This document shows positions 19,060 to 26,787 of a DNA stretch of 64,000 nucleotides, piece by piece. Location of the stretch: assembly GCF_000349845.1 (NCBI RefSeq), contig NC_020829.1:3665001-3729000 (forward strand), written 5' to 3'. The notes beneath the pieces are model-generated. The model was given only the letters and a program-made list of their open reading frames with translations. It did not search any database and was not told the origin of the DNA. The position numbers and the translations under genes were made by a program. The stretch is from Pseudomonas sp. ATCC 13867. Its GTDB lineage: Bacteria; Pseudomonadota; Gammaproteobacteria; Pseudomonadales; Pseudomonadaceae. The number at the start of each line of letters is the position of its first letter. Within the stretch, counting starts at the first letter, position 1.

Positions 19060-20655
19060 TCAGTCCTGCAACAAGGTGCCGGGGCTCAGGCGGCCGGACG
19101 GGTCGAAATGCCCGGCCAGCGCCTTGAGCGCCGCCATGCCCAGCGGGCCCTTCTCCACCGCCAGGTAGGGCGCGTGATCCTTGCCCACGCCGTGCTGGTG
19201 GCTGATGGTGCCGTGGTTGTTGGCGATCGTCTGGCTGGCGGCGTGCTTGAGCTTGCGCCAGCGCTCGTGTGTCTCGGCATAGCTGGCGGCCGGGCGGAAC
19301 ACGTAGGTGGTGTAGATGCTCGAGCCTTCGCCGTAGACGTGGGACAGATGGGTGAACACGTGCACCCGCTCGCCCTCGGCGGCCAGCCCGTCGCGCAGGC
19401 TGGCTTCGATGCGATTCAACAGGTTGTCGACGTTGGACCAGTCGGTTGCGGTTTCCAGGGTGTCGACCACGTAGCCGTTCTCCCACAGCGCCTCGCGCAG
19501 GTAGGGGAAGCGGAAGCGGTTCTGCGCCCACTTCTTGCCCAGCAGGGTACCGGTGAACACGCCGCCGAAGCCCTTGAGCAGGCGGCGCGCGGCGCGCAGC
19601 GAGGTGGCATTCTGCGCGCGGTCGCCGGTGACGCCGAAGGTCAGCATGCACTTGCCCTCTCCCGCGCCGCGCAGCTTCAGGTAACGCTCCAGCCAGGCGA
19701 TCTGGCCCGGATGGCCCGCGAGTGCGAGCTGGGTCCGGGTCTCGATGGCATTGGACAGGCGCAGCATCGACAGCGGCACCCGCGCCTGCGCCAACGTGCG
19801 GATGCCTGCCAGCGCCTGCTCCCAGGACGGCAGGAACACCGCGTAGAAGCGTTCGTCCTCGGCGATGCGCGTGACGCGCACCTTCACCGAGGAGAGGATG
19901 CCGAAGCGGCCTTCGGAGCCCATCACCATCTCGCGCAGATCGGGCCCCGCCGAGGACGCCGGGAAGGTGGGTATTTCCAGAGTGCCGGCGAAGGTTTCCA
20001 GCGAGCCGCCGGCGAACAGTTGCTCGATGCGCCCATAGCGCAGCGACTGCTGGCCGCTGGAGCGGCTGGCAACCCAACCGCCGAGGGTGGACAGTTCCCA
20101 GGACTGCGGGAAGTGCCCCAGGGTGTAGCCACGGGCGCGCAGCTGGCTTTCCACCTGCGGACCGTTGGCGCCGGGGCCGAAGGTGGCGATCAGGCTCTGT
20201 TCGTCCAGTTCCAGCAGGCGGTTCATGTGCTCCAGGGAAACGGTGAGCACCGCCTTGTCCGACGCAGGCGGATTGATGTGGCCGGCTACCGAGGTGCCAC
20301 CGCCGTAGGGGATCACCAGGCAATCCCAGAGCTCGGCGAACTTCAGCAGCTCGCGGATCTGCTCGGCGGTCTGCGGGTAGGCCACGCCATCGGGGAACAC
20401 GCCGAAGTCGCCTTCGCGCATCGCCAGCCAGTCCGGCAGGCTCTGGCCACGGGCGTGCAGCAGGCGGTCGCGGGCATCGCGCACTACCAGTGGGTGCTCC
20501 GGCAGGCGCGAAGCCGGGACTTTCGCCAGCACCCCCTCCAGCGTGGCGTCCGGCAACGGCTGACCGCTGCCAACCAGCTCGGCGAGAAAACCGCGCCCGT
20601 TCTCGGGCAGTTCCACCACCGTCGTTTCCTCACCCCAGCCGTTCCAGCGTCGCAT
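19060..20655 (-). CDS. FAD-binding oxidase/alkyl-DHAP synthase (AGPS)-like, 531 aa
   Basis: VAO/PCMH-type flavoprotein. The FAD-binding motif is CLVIPYGGGTSVAGHI, followed by SWELSTLGGWVASRSSGQQS and EMVMGSEGRFGILSSV, closely matching eukaryotic alkyl-dihydroxyacetonephosphate synthase. Near the C terminus is TISHQHGVGKDHAPY where AGPS has three consecutive histidines; here the middle one is Gln. SHVYGEGSSIYTTYVFR contains the tyrosine region. Whether it makes ether bonds or oxidises a hydroxy acid is not known. First gene of the operon, divergent from an AraC regulator. PA3026 orthologue. Confidence 0.88.
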   Translation of the reverse strand: MRRWNGWGEETTVVELPENGRGFLAELVGSGQPLPDATLEGVLAKVPASRLPEHPLVVRDARDRLLHARGQSLPDWLAMREGDFGVFPDGVAYPQTAEQIRELLKFAELWDCLVIPYGGGTSVAGHINPPASDKAVLTVSLEHMNRLLELDEQSLIATFGPGANGPQVESQLRARGYTLGHFPQSWELSTLGGWVASRSSGQQSLRYGRIEQLFAGGSLETFAGTLEIPTFPASSAGPDLREMVMGSEGRFGILSSVKVRVTRIAEDERFYAVFLPSWEQALAGIRTLAQARVPLSMLRLSNAIETRTQLALAGHPGQIAWLERYLKLRGAGEGKCMLTFGVTGDRAQNATSLRAARRLLKGFGGVFTGTLLGKKWAQNRFRFPYLREALWENGYVVDTLETATDWSNVDNLLNRIEASLRDGLAAEGERVHVFTHLSHVYGEGSSIYTTYVFRPAASYAETHERWRKLKHAASQTIANNHGTISHQHGVGKDHAPYLAVEKGPLGMAALKALAGHFDPSGRLSPGTLLQD

Positions 20656-20929
20656 GCCCGCTCCTTTTAATTTGGGTCTGTACGAGAAGTCGTCGAGCGA
20701 AGGTCAGGCGAAGCAGGAGTCGGAGGGACGCGGAGTTAACGGCAGTTAATGAACCGTCCGAAGCGATTTCCAACGAAGCATCACCGATGCGCAGACACTT
20801 TTCGCACAGAACCTGGCTATTTCGATGCAATGTAATGGCTGCCTATACTAGCCAGCCGCCCTGCGCTGTCACTGTCGGATCAAGACAGGCACAGTTGCCG
20901 ATCGAGACACCAGAACAAGAACGAACGCC

Positions 20930-21958
20930 ATGCATTCCCTCGGCTACACCTCCGTCCCCGCCCTGCTGAAATACCTGCGCCACGCCGAGTCCCTCGGCAT
21001 GGACCTGGACGCCGCCCTGCAAGCCGCGGGCCTTGAACGTTCGCAACTGAACGACAACAGCCAGCGCCTGCCCAGCGAGACCCACGAGCGTCTGTTGCAG
21101 TACCTTTGCGCGCACTCCGGCGACCCGCTGTTCGGGCTGCACTCGGCGCGCTTCGTCCAGCCCGGCTCCTGGAGCGTGCTCGGCTACATCACCATGAACT
21201 GCGCCAACCTGGGCGAAGCGATGGGCCGGATCATTCCCTACGAGAAACTGGTGGGCGACATGGGCACCAGCCAGCTGGAACCGGCCGGCGACCATGTGAA
21301 GCTAATCTGGAACTGCCGCCACGACGCGGCGCCGATCCGCCGGCACATGGTGGAGAACGTGCTGGCGTCCTGGCTGCTCTATGCGCGCTGGATCGCCGAC
21401 ACCCAGGGCTCGCCGCAGGCAGTCTGGTTCCAGCACGCGCAGCCCGAGGGCACGCAGATCGAGGAGTACGAGCAACTGTTCGGCTGCCCGGTGCGCTTCG
21501 ATCAGCCCTGCAGCGCACTGCTGGTGCCCCTGCCGCTGCTGGCCTACCCGCTGCGCCAGGCCGACGCCAACCTGCTGCGCACCCTGGAAGAACACGCCCT
21601 GGCGCTGATGGCCGAACTGGACGACGACGAGCCGCTGCCGCTGCGCGTGAAAAACGCCCTGCGCCTGTTGCTGAAAGACGGCCTGCCGCGCAAGGAACGC
21701 GTCGCCGAGCGTTTCGAGATAACCGTGCGCACCCTGCAGCGTCACCTGCAGCAGGCCGGCACCAGCTACCAGCAGATTCTCGACGAGCTGCGCCAGGAGC
21801 TGGCCGAGCACTACCTGATGCACAGCGACCTGCCGATCCAGGACATCGCCCAGTACCTGGGCTTCACCGAGTCGCGCTCGTTCCACCGCAGCTTCAAGGG
21901 CTGGACCGGGCAGACGCCGGGCGAGTACCGCCAGCAGCAAAAGAAAACGCCGGTCTGA
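20930..21958 (+). CDS. AraC-family transcription regulator, 342 aa
   Basis: N-terminal arabinose-binding-type domain (LLKYLRHAESLGMDLDAALQ through about residue 195) and a C-terminal double helix-turn-helix (about 240-335) with VAERFEITVRTLQRHLQ and IQDIAQYLGFTESRSFHRSF. It is divergent from the AGPS-like operon with a 274-bp spacer and is the obvious candidate regulator of that operon. PA3027 orthologue. The ligand is unknown. The stop codon lies inside a terminator hairpin. Confidence 0.92.
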   Translation: MHSLGYTSVPALLKYLRHAESLGMDLDAALQAAGLERSQLNDNSQRLPSETHERLLQYLCAHSGDPLFGLHSARFVQPGSWSVLGYITMNCANLGEAMGRIIPYEKLVGDMGTSQLEPAGDHVKLIWNCRHDAAPIRRHMVENVLASWLLYARWIADTQGSPQAVWFQHAQPEGTQIEEYEQLFGCPVRFDQPCSALLVPLPLLAYPLRQADANLLRTLEEHALALMAELDDDEPLPLRVKNALRLLLKDGLPRKERVAERFEITVRTLQRHLQQAGTSYQQILDELRQELAEHYLMHSDLPIQDIAQYLGFTESRSFHRSFKGWTGQTPGEYRQQQKKTPV

Positions 21959-21972
21959 AACCGGCGTTTTTC
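21944..21972 (+). terminator. Rho-independent terminator overlapping the araC-type stop codon
   Basis: Perfect 11-bp stem AAAACGCCGGT/ACCGGCGTTTT with 5-nt loop, then T. The stop TGA at 21956-21958 lies in the loop. Confidence 0.9.
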
Positions 21973-22002
21973 ATCGAGTTGCATGCCCGGCGTGGCGTCT
22001 TT

Positions 22003-22080
22003 GCAGGAGCGAGCTTGCTGGTGAACGGCTTCACAGCGAAGCACCGGTAGACGGATGTTCGCGAGCCAGCTCGCTCCTAC
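22003..22080. repeat. REP doublet (REPIN) 3
   Basis: Diverged pair of REP ends (GCAGGAGCGAGCTTGCTGG and GCGAGCCAGCTCGCTCCTAC) around a 40-bp centre. Lies between the convergent araC-type gene and moeA. More diverged than copies 1 and 2. Confidence 0.85.
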
Positions 22081-22106
22081 GAAAAGCCGATCAGTTCGGG
22101 GATGTC

Positions 22107-23321
22107 TCAGTCGAGAAGCTCGCTGAACGGAATGAAGTTCAGCCAATCGCCCTCGGCCAGCGTCGTCCCCTCGCGCACCTCCGCCAGCCCTTCCGCCCAG
22201 GCCGCGCTACGCAGAACGCCGGAACTCTGGTTGGCGTAGGGCACCGCGCGACCATCCTCCAGGCGCGCGCGCAGGTACTCGCGGCGGTTGCCCGGCTTGG
22301 TCCAGCTGAAACCCGCCGGCACCTGCACGCGCAGCGGCTCGACCCTCTGCATGCCGAGGCGACGCATCAGGTAAGGCCGCGCCAGCAGCGCGAAGGTCAC
22401 CAGGGTGGACGCGGGATTGCCCGGCAGGCCGATCACCGGCACCTGCTGGTAATGCCCGACGGTCAACGGCTTGCCCGGCTTGATCGCCAGCTTCCACAGT
22501 GCCAGCTCGCCCGCTTCGCGCAGGGCCGCGCCGAGGAAGTCCGCCTCGCCGACGGACACCCCGCCGGTGGAAAGGATCAGGTCCACGCTCGACAAGCCCG
22601 CCAGCGCGGCGCGCGTGCGCTCGAGATCGTCCGGCAGGATGCCGGCGTCCACCACTTCGCAACCGAAGCGTTGCAGCCAGGTGCGCAGCAGGTGGCGATT
22701 GCTGTTGTAGATCTGCCCCAGCGCCAGCGACTTGCCGGGTTCGACCAGTTCGTCGCCGGTGGACAGCAGCGCCACGCGCGGGCGGCGACGCACCTTCAGT
22801 TCGGCCTGGCCAAGGGAGGCCGCCAGGCCGATTTCGATGGGTCCCAGGCGCGCGCCCGCGGGCAGCACGCAGTCGCCCCTGCGGGTTTCCTGGCCTTGCG
22901 GGCGCACGTGCTGGCCGGCCCTGAGCGCTTCGAGGAAACGCACACGGCCATCGGCGAGCACTTCGACGTTTTCCTGCATCTCCACGCAATCGGCGCCCTC
23001 GGGTACCGGCGCGCCGGTGAAGATGCGCGCGCAGGTGCCCGGCAACAGCGGCTCGCCCGCCTGACCGGCGAAGATCTTCTGGCTCACCGGCAGCGCCTCG
23101 CCCTGCCAGTCGGCCAGGCGCAGCGCGTAGCCGTCCATAGCGCTGTTCGGCCACGGCGGCAGGTCCAGCCCGGCCAGCAGCGGCTCGGCCAGCACGCGGC
23201 CGTCCGCCTCGGCCAAGGTCACGGCATCGGTTTCCGCGATCGGGGACTGCTCGGCCAGGGTCAAAAGGCGCGCCAGGGCGTCCTCGACCGGCAGCAGACC
23301 GGGCTTGTCGCAGCAGCTCAT
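22107..23321 (-). CDS. moeA: Molybdopterin molybdenumtransferase MoeA
   Basis: Inserts molybdate into adenylylated molybdopterin. The 404-residue protein shows the conserved PPWPNSAMDGYALR, RIFTGAPVPEGADCV, LLSTGDELVEPG, LSTGGVSVGEADF and VIGLPGNPASTLVTF. Its ATG overlaps the moaB stop by 4 bp (ATGA at 23318-23321), so the two are translationally coupled. PA3028 (moeA2) orthologue. Confidence 0.95.
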   Translation of the reverse strand: MSCCDKPGLLPVEDALARLLTLAEQSPIAETDAVTLAEADGRVLAEPLLAGLDLPPWPNSAMDGYALRLADWQGEALPVSQKIFAGQAGEPLLPGTCARIFTGAPVPEGADCVEMQENVEVLADGRVRFLEALRAGQHVRPQGQETRRGDCVLPAGARLGPIEIGLAASLGQAELKVRRRPRVALLSTGDELVEPGKSLALGQIYNSNRHLLRTWLQRFGCEVVDAGILPDDLERTRAALAGLSSVDLILSTGGVSVGEADFLGAALREAGELALWKLAIKPGKPLTVGHYQQVPVIGLPGNPASTLVTFALLARPYLMRRLGMQRVEPLRVQVPAGFSWTKPGNRREYLRARLEDGRAVPYANQSSGVLRSAAWAEGLAEVREGTTLAEGDWLNFIPFSELLD

Positions 23322-23857
23322 CCGCGGCTCTCGCAGGGCGCCGCCTTCTTCAGGTGCGGCACGAAGTTGCAGGGGCGATGGCTGGCGTCCAACTGTTCGC
23401 CGAGAATGCCGTCCCAGGCGGTGCGGCAGGCATTGGTGGAGCCCGGCAGACAGAAGACCAGGGTGCCATTGGAGAGGCCGGCCAGCGCGCGGGACTGCAC
23501 GGTGGAGGTGCCGATATCGGCCACGGAAATCTGCCGGAACAGCTCGCCGAAGCCGTCCACGACCTTGTCCAGCAGGCAGGTCACGGCTTCCGGGGTGCTG
23601 TCGCGGCCGGTGAAGCCGGTGCCGCCGGTGATCAGCACGACCTGCACGTCATCCTCGGCGATCCAGGTCGCCACCTGGGCGCGGATGCGATAGAGATCAT
23701 CCTTGAGCAGGACGCGGGCGGCGAGGTTGTGTCCGGCGCCCTTCAGGCGGTCGACGAACAACTGGCCGGAGGTATCGGTTTCCAGGGTGCGGGTATCGCT
23801 GACAGTGAGGACAGCGATGTTCAGCGGGACGAATGGTTGCTCGGCCTTGTGGCTCAT
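23318..23857 (-). CDS. moaB: Molybdenum cofactor biosynthesis protein MoaB
   Basis: Molybdopterin adenylyltransferase of the MoaB/Mog family. The 179-residue protein has VLTVSDTRTLETDTSGQ, LITGGTGFTGRDSTPEAV and LVFCLPGSTNACRTAW. I use MSHKAEQPF at 23857 as start; the in-frame sequence further upstream overlaps the divergent mobA promoter region and is not family-like. Coupled to moeA by an ATGA overlap. PA3029 (moaB2) orthologue. Confidence 0.94.
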   Translation of the reverse strand: MSHKAEQPFVPLNIAVLTVSDTRTLETDTSGQLFVDRLKGAGHNLAARVLLKDDLYRIRAQVATWIAEDDVQVVLITGGTGFTGRDSTPEAVTCLLDKVVDGFGELFRQISVADIGTSTVQSRALAGLSNGTLVFCLPGSTNACRTAWDGILGEQLDASHRPCNFVPHLKKAAPCESRG

Positions 23858-23927
23858 GATGAGGGCCCTTGCTTGTGAGGTTGGAATGCGCGGTGTTATA
23901 TCACAGGCCCGCCCTGGAGACCCTGAC

Positions 23928-24515
23928 ATGCCACAAGCCCCGCTGCCGCCCTGTTCCGTGTTGATCCTCGCTGGAGGCCGTGGGCAACGGATGGGCGGGC
24001 GCGACAAGGGGCTGCTGCCCTGGAGAGGGCTGCCGCTGGTGAGCTATGCCGCCGCCCTCATCCGCCCGCTGAGCGATGACCTGATCATTTCCTGCAACCG
24101 CCACCCGGAGGAGTACGCGCCCTACGCGGACCGCCTGGTGCATGATGACAGCCCCGACTACCCCGGCCCTCTGGCCGGTATCCGTGCCGGCCTCGCCGTG
24201 GCGCGGCACCCCCACCTGCTGGTGCTGCCCTGCGATGCCCCGTTGCTCGACCGCGAACTGCTGGAGCGCCTGCTGCGGGCCTCGGCCGCCTCGCCGAACG
24301 ACGTACAGATGCTGCGCTGTGGCGATCAGTGGGAACCGCTGTTCAGCGTGATCCCCGTCGCCTTGCGGGCGCAGATAGAAGACGCCTGGCAGCGCGGCGA
24401 CCGTAGTCCGCGTCATGTCTTCTCGCACCTGGGCCTGCATGCCGTGGACTGCCTCGCAGGCGATCCGCGCCTGGCCAACCTCAATACGCCTGAATTGCTC
24501 TACGACGGTCGATAG
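23928..24515 (+). CDS. mobA: Molybdenum cofactor guanylyltransferase MobA
   Basis: Transfers GMP to molybdopterin to give the bis-MGD cofactor. The 195-residue protein has the nucleotidyltransferase motif SVLILAGGRGQRMGGRDKGL with the conserved downstream Lys, LVLPCDAPLLD for metal binding, and LANLNTPEL at the end. CTGGAGA precedes the ATG. Divergent from moaB-moeA with about 70 bp between, so the three cofactor genes are probably controlled together. PA3030 orthologue. Confidence 0.94.
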   Translation: MPQAPLPPCSVLILAGGRGQRMGGRDKGLLPWRGLPLVSYAAALIRPLSDDLIISCNRHPEEYAPYADRLVHDDSPDYPGPLAGIRAGLAVARHPHLLVLPCDAPLLDRELLERLLRASAASPNDVQMLRCGDQWEPLFSVIPVALRAQIEDAWQRGDRSPRHVFSHLGLHAVDCLAGDPRLANLNTPELLYDGR

Positions 24516-24606
24516 CGACGTTCTCGAAAAGATTCTGGGAACTTTGCTGGGAAAATCTCTGTCCGAATCGTCGTACATTTCTGTTCGCTCATCAGGAGAT
24601 TCACCC

Positions 24607-24828
24607 ATGACCAACCGGATGCTTCCCGCCTTCCTGCTCGCCCTGGGCATTGGCGTGCTTGCAGGTTGTTCCACGCCTTCCGTCATCACGCTGAACGATG
24701 GCCGTGAGATTCAGTCCGTCGACAAGCCCCAGTACGACGAACAATCCGGCTTCTATGAGTTCGAGCAGTTGGATGGCAAAACCGCCCGTGTGAACAAGGA
24801 TCAGGTGCGGACCGTCAAGGAGCTCTGA
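24607..24828 (+). CDS. YgdI/YgdR-type small lipoprotein, 73 aa
   Basis: Lipoprotein signal MTNRMLPAFLLALGIGVLAG followed by Cys (lipobox GVLAGC), then a small beta-rich domain: VITLNDGREIQSVDKPQYDE and FYEFEQLDGKTARVNKDQVR, the SH3-like YgdI/YgdR fold. Function unknown. Followed by a terminator. PA3031 orthologue. Confidence 0.9.
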   Translation: MTNRMLPAFLLALGIGVLAGCSTPSVITLNDGREIQSVDKPQYDEQSGFYEFEQLDGKTARVNKDQVRTVKEL

Positions 24829-24844
24829 GCTTCCCGCCCATGAA

Positions 24845-24888
24845 AACGCCCCGCAGGCCCCAGCCGGTCTGCGGGGCGTTTGCTTTTG
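24845..24888 (+). terminator. Terminator after the YgdI-like lipoprotein gene
   Basis: 11-bp perfect stem AACGCCCCGCA/TGCGGGGCGTT with a 14-nt loop, then TGCTTTTG. Confidence 0.8.
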
Positions 24889-24972
24889 AGTGGGGGGAGA
24901 AAAAATTTCTGAAATTTTTTTCGCTAACCCCTTGTGCATCAAAAGTTTTTCGGTAGAATGCGCGCCATCAAA

Positions 24973-25049
24973 CGGAGCGTAGCGCAGCTTGGTAGCGCGT
25001 CTCGTTCGGGACGAGAAGGTCGCTGGTTCGAATCCAGTCGCTCCGACCA
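24973..25049 (+). tRNA. tRNA-Pro (anticodon CGG)
   Basis: Complete 77-nt cloverleaf: acceptor CGGAGCG/CGCTCCG, D-arm GCGCAGCTTGGTAGCGC, anticodon arm TCTCG-TTCGGGA-CGAGA with anticodon CGG at 25007-25009, T-arm GCTGGTTCGAATCCAGT, discriminator A and encoded CCA. Matches the tRNA-Pro next to PA3031. No integrase or 3'-end duplication is present, so the site is unoccupied here. Confidence 0.97.
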
Positions 25050-25056
25050 ATTCCCG

Positions 25057-25085
25057 AAAAACCCGCCTAACGGCGGGTTTTTTAT
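25057..25085 (+). terminator. Terminator of tRNA-Pro
   Basis: Perfect stem AAAAACCCGCC/GGCGGGTTTTT with TAAC loop and a T6 run, 8 bp after the tRNA. Confidence 0.92.
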
Positions 25086-25215
25086 TGCCTGCGATTTTCA
25101 TGGGCGTATCAGTACTGCCCGGACTGGTGAACGGCAGCGCTCCCCATGCCGCCGAGCCCGGGAAATCTCATGAAACGCCTCACCGCGGTTGAATCGGCAG
25201 AAGGCCGCCCCGGCG

Positions 25216-25467
25216 CTAGCAGCGAAGGAAGCTGGCGACCTGCTCGGTATCGAAGGGCCAGTTGAGCTCCGCGCCGCTGTCGCAACGACGCAGCACGGGA
25301 ATGTTCAGACCGTAGCGCTCGACCCACTCTTCGCGGTCGGCGATGTCCACCAATTCGACCAGCAGGCCGTGTTCGACGAAGGGCATCAGCACCGCTTCCG
25401 CCACTTCGCATAGATGACAACCCAGGGTGCCGAAGAGCTGGCATTCGGGGGGCATGTTCGACTCCAT
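25216..25467 (-). CDS. Glutaredoxin-like protein, 83 aa
   Basis: Thioredoxin-fold protein of the DUF836/glutaredoxin family with a redox CxxC (Cys17-His-Leu-Cys20 in LFGTLGCHLCE) and a cis-Pro segment GLNIPVLRR. It starts 3 bp after the stop of the TetR gene and is probably cotranscribed with it. With the adjacent glutathione S-transferase this points to a thiol or detoxification role. The final residues FLRC carry another Cys. Confidence 0.85.
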   Translation of the reverse strand: MESNMPPECQLFGTLGCHLCEVAEAVLMPFVEHGLLVELVDIADREEWVERYGLNIPVLRRCDSGAELNWPFDTEQVASFLRC

Positions 25468-25470
25468 CGC

Positions 25471-26028
25471 TCAGACTCCAGCGTGTTGCAGCAGCACATC
25501 GGCCGCCGCGCGAGCTTCCAGGGCCTGGTTCGCCGGCCCCTGCATGTGCGCCATCACCAGCACGCCTTCCAACAGGTATTGCAACTGCCGCGCCAGCGTC
25601 TCCGGTTGTGCGACGCCCAGCCGCCCCAACTGGGCGATGTAGTAGCGCTCGATGAAGGCTTTGTGTTCGGCGGCCTGGCGGTGGATCGGGTGATCGCGAT
25701 CATGGAACTCGCCGGCGGCATGGATGAAGGCGCAGCCGCAGAAATCCTCGGCGCCGAGGAAGTCCTGCAAAGCCTCGAAGGTCACCAGGATCGCCGCGCG
25801 AGGCTCCATGAGCCGCTCGGCGGCGTTCATGCGCTCGACCATCCGGGCGTGGCGCTCTTCCAGCGCCGCCATGATCAGCTCGTCCTTCGACTTGAAGTGC
25901 TTGTACAGGGTCATCTTCGCCACGCCCGACTCGGCGAGGATGCGGTCGATGCCGGTGGCGTGGTAGCCCTCGCGGTAGAACAGGTCCTGGGCGGTGCTGA
26001 GCAGCAGTTCGCGTTTGCTGGATGCCAT
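25471..26028 (-). CDS. TetR-family repressor, 185 aa
   Basis: N-terminal TetR helix-turn-helix (residues 1-55: ELLLSTAQDLFYREGYHATG, ILAESGVAKMTLYKHFKSKD) followed by a helical ligand domain containing CGCAFIHAAGEF. The start at 26028 is preceded by TCAGGAGGTAATT. It is divergent from the GST gene, and an ideal palindrome overlaps the GST promoter, so it most likely represses that gene and perhaps itself. Fits the position of PA3034. Confidence 0.93.
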   Translation of the reverse strand: MASSKRELLLSTAQDLFYREGYHATGIDRILAESGVAKMTLYKHFKSKDELIMAALEERHARMVERMNAAERLMEPRAAILVTFEALQDFLGAEDFCGCAFIHAAGEFHDRDHPIHRQAAEHKAFIERYYIAQLGRLGVAQPETLARQLQYLLEGVLVMAHMQGPANQALEARAAADVLLQHAGV

Positions 26029-26100
26029 GAAATTACCTCCTGACCCGACATTATGCGCGAGCCGCGAGCCCCTGGCGTGACCGACGGGCAATCTTTCCAC

Positions 26101-26130
26101 TTGAACTATACAGACCTGTCTGTCTAATAT
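26101..26130 (+). promoter_or_regulatory. Promoter with embedded TetR-type operator for the GST operon
   Basis: TTGAAC (26101-26106) and TAATAT (26125-26130) are 18 bp apart, a good sigma-70 promoter facing the GST gene. Between them lies the perfect inverted repeat ACAGAC-CT-GTCTGT (26110-26123), the usual form of a TetR-family operator. Occupancy would block polymerase. Confidence 0.75.
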
Positions 26131-26173
26131 CCATTTCGCAGTCCCCACAACGACTCACGCAAAGGATTCCGCC

Positions 26174-26770
26174 ATGAAACTGCACGACGTCCCGCTCTCC
26201 GGTAACTGCTACAAGGTGCGCCTGTTCCTCGGACTGATCGGCCAGTCGGCCGAACTGGCTCCGGTCGATCTGCTCGGCGGTGCGCACAAGCGGCCGATCT
26301 TCCTGGCGATCAATCCGCGCGGCCAGGTACCGGCGCTGGAAGATGGCGAACTGCGCCTGGGCGACTCCCACGCCATCCTCGTCTACCTCGCCCGGCAGTA
26401 CGCCGAGCCGCGCTGGAATCCCCAGGACGCCGTGACCCAGGGGCGCATCGCCCACTGGCTGAGCTTTTCCGCCAACGAGGTCCAGCATGGCCTGGCGACG
26501 GCGCGGGTGATCCTGCTGTTCAAGCGCCCCGGCGACCTGCCGGCCGCGCAGGCCAAGGGCCGCCATGCCCTGGAGCTGCTCGACGCCACCCTCGCCGAGC
26601 ACCGCTGGCTGGCTCAAACCCAGGAGCCGAGCATCGCCGACATTGCCGTCTATCCCTACGTGGCGCTCGCGGAGGAAGGCGATCTGGAGCTTTCCGGCTA
26701 TCCCTATGTACAGGACTGGCTCGCTCGCATCCGCGCCCTGCCCGGCTACGTACCGCAACCTCGGCTGTAA
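26174..26770 (+). CDS. Glutathione S-transferase, 198 aa
   Basis: N-terminal thioredoxin-like domain starting MKLHDVPLSGNCYKVRLFLG, with the glutathione-binding NPRGQVPALEDGELRLGDSH (cis-Pro and the SH/ES site), and an all-helical C-terminal domain with SIADIAVYPYVALAEEG. Cytosolic conjugation or reduction of electrophiles; the substrate is unknown. Under the TetR-type operator upstream. Fits PA3035. Confidence 0.93.
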   Translation: MKLHDVPLSGNCYKVRLFLGLIGQSAELAPVDLLGGAHKRPIFLAINPRGQVPALEDGELRLGDSHAILVYLARQYAEPRWNPQDAVTQGRIAHWLSFSANEVQHGLATARVILLFKRPGDLPAAQAKGRHALELLDATLAEHRWLAQTQEPSIADIAVYPYVALAEEGDLELSGYPYVQDWLARIRALPGYVPQPRL

Positions 26771-26787
26771 GCCCCCGGAGGTGTTCG

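Noticed and set aside
24973..25049. tRNA-Pro as an occupied integration site
   Set aside because: No integrase follows and no repeat of the tRNA 3' end was seen downstream; the genes after it match chromosomal synteny.
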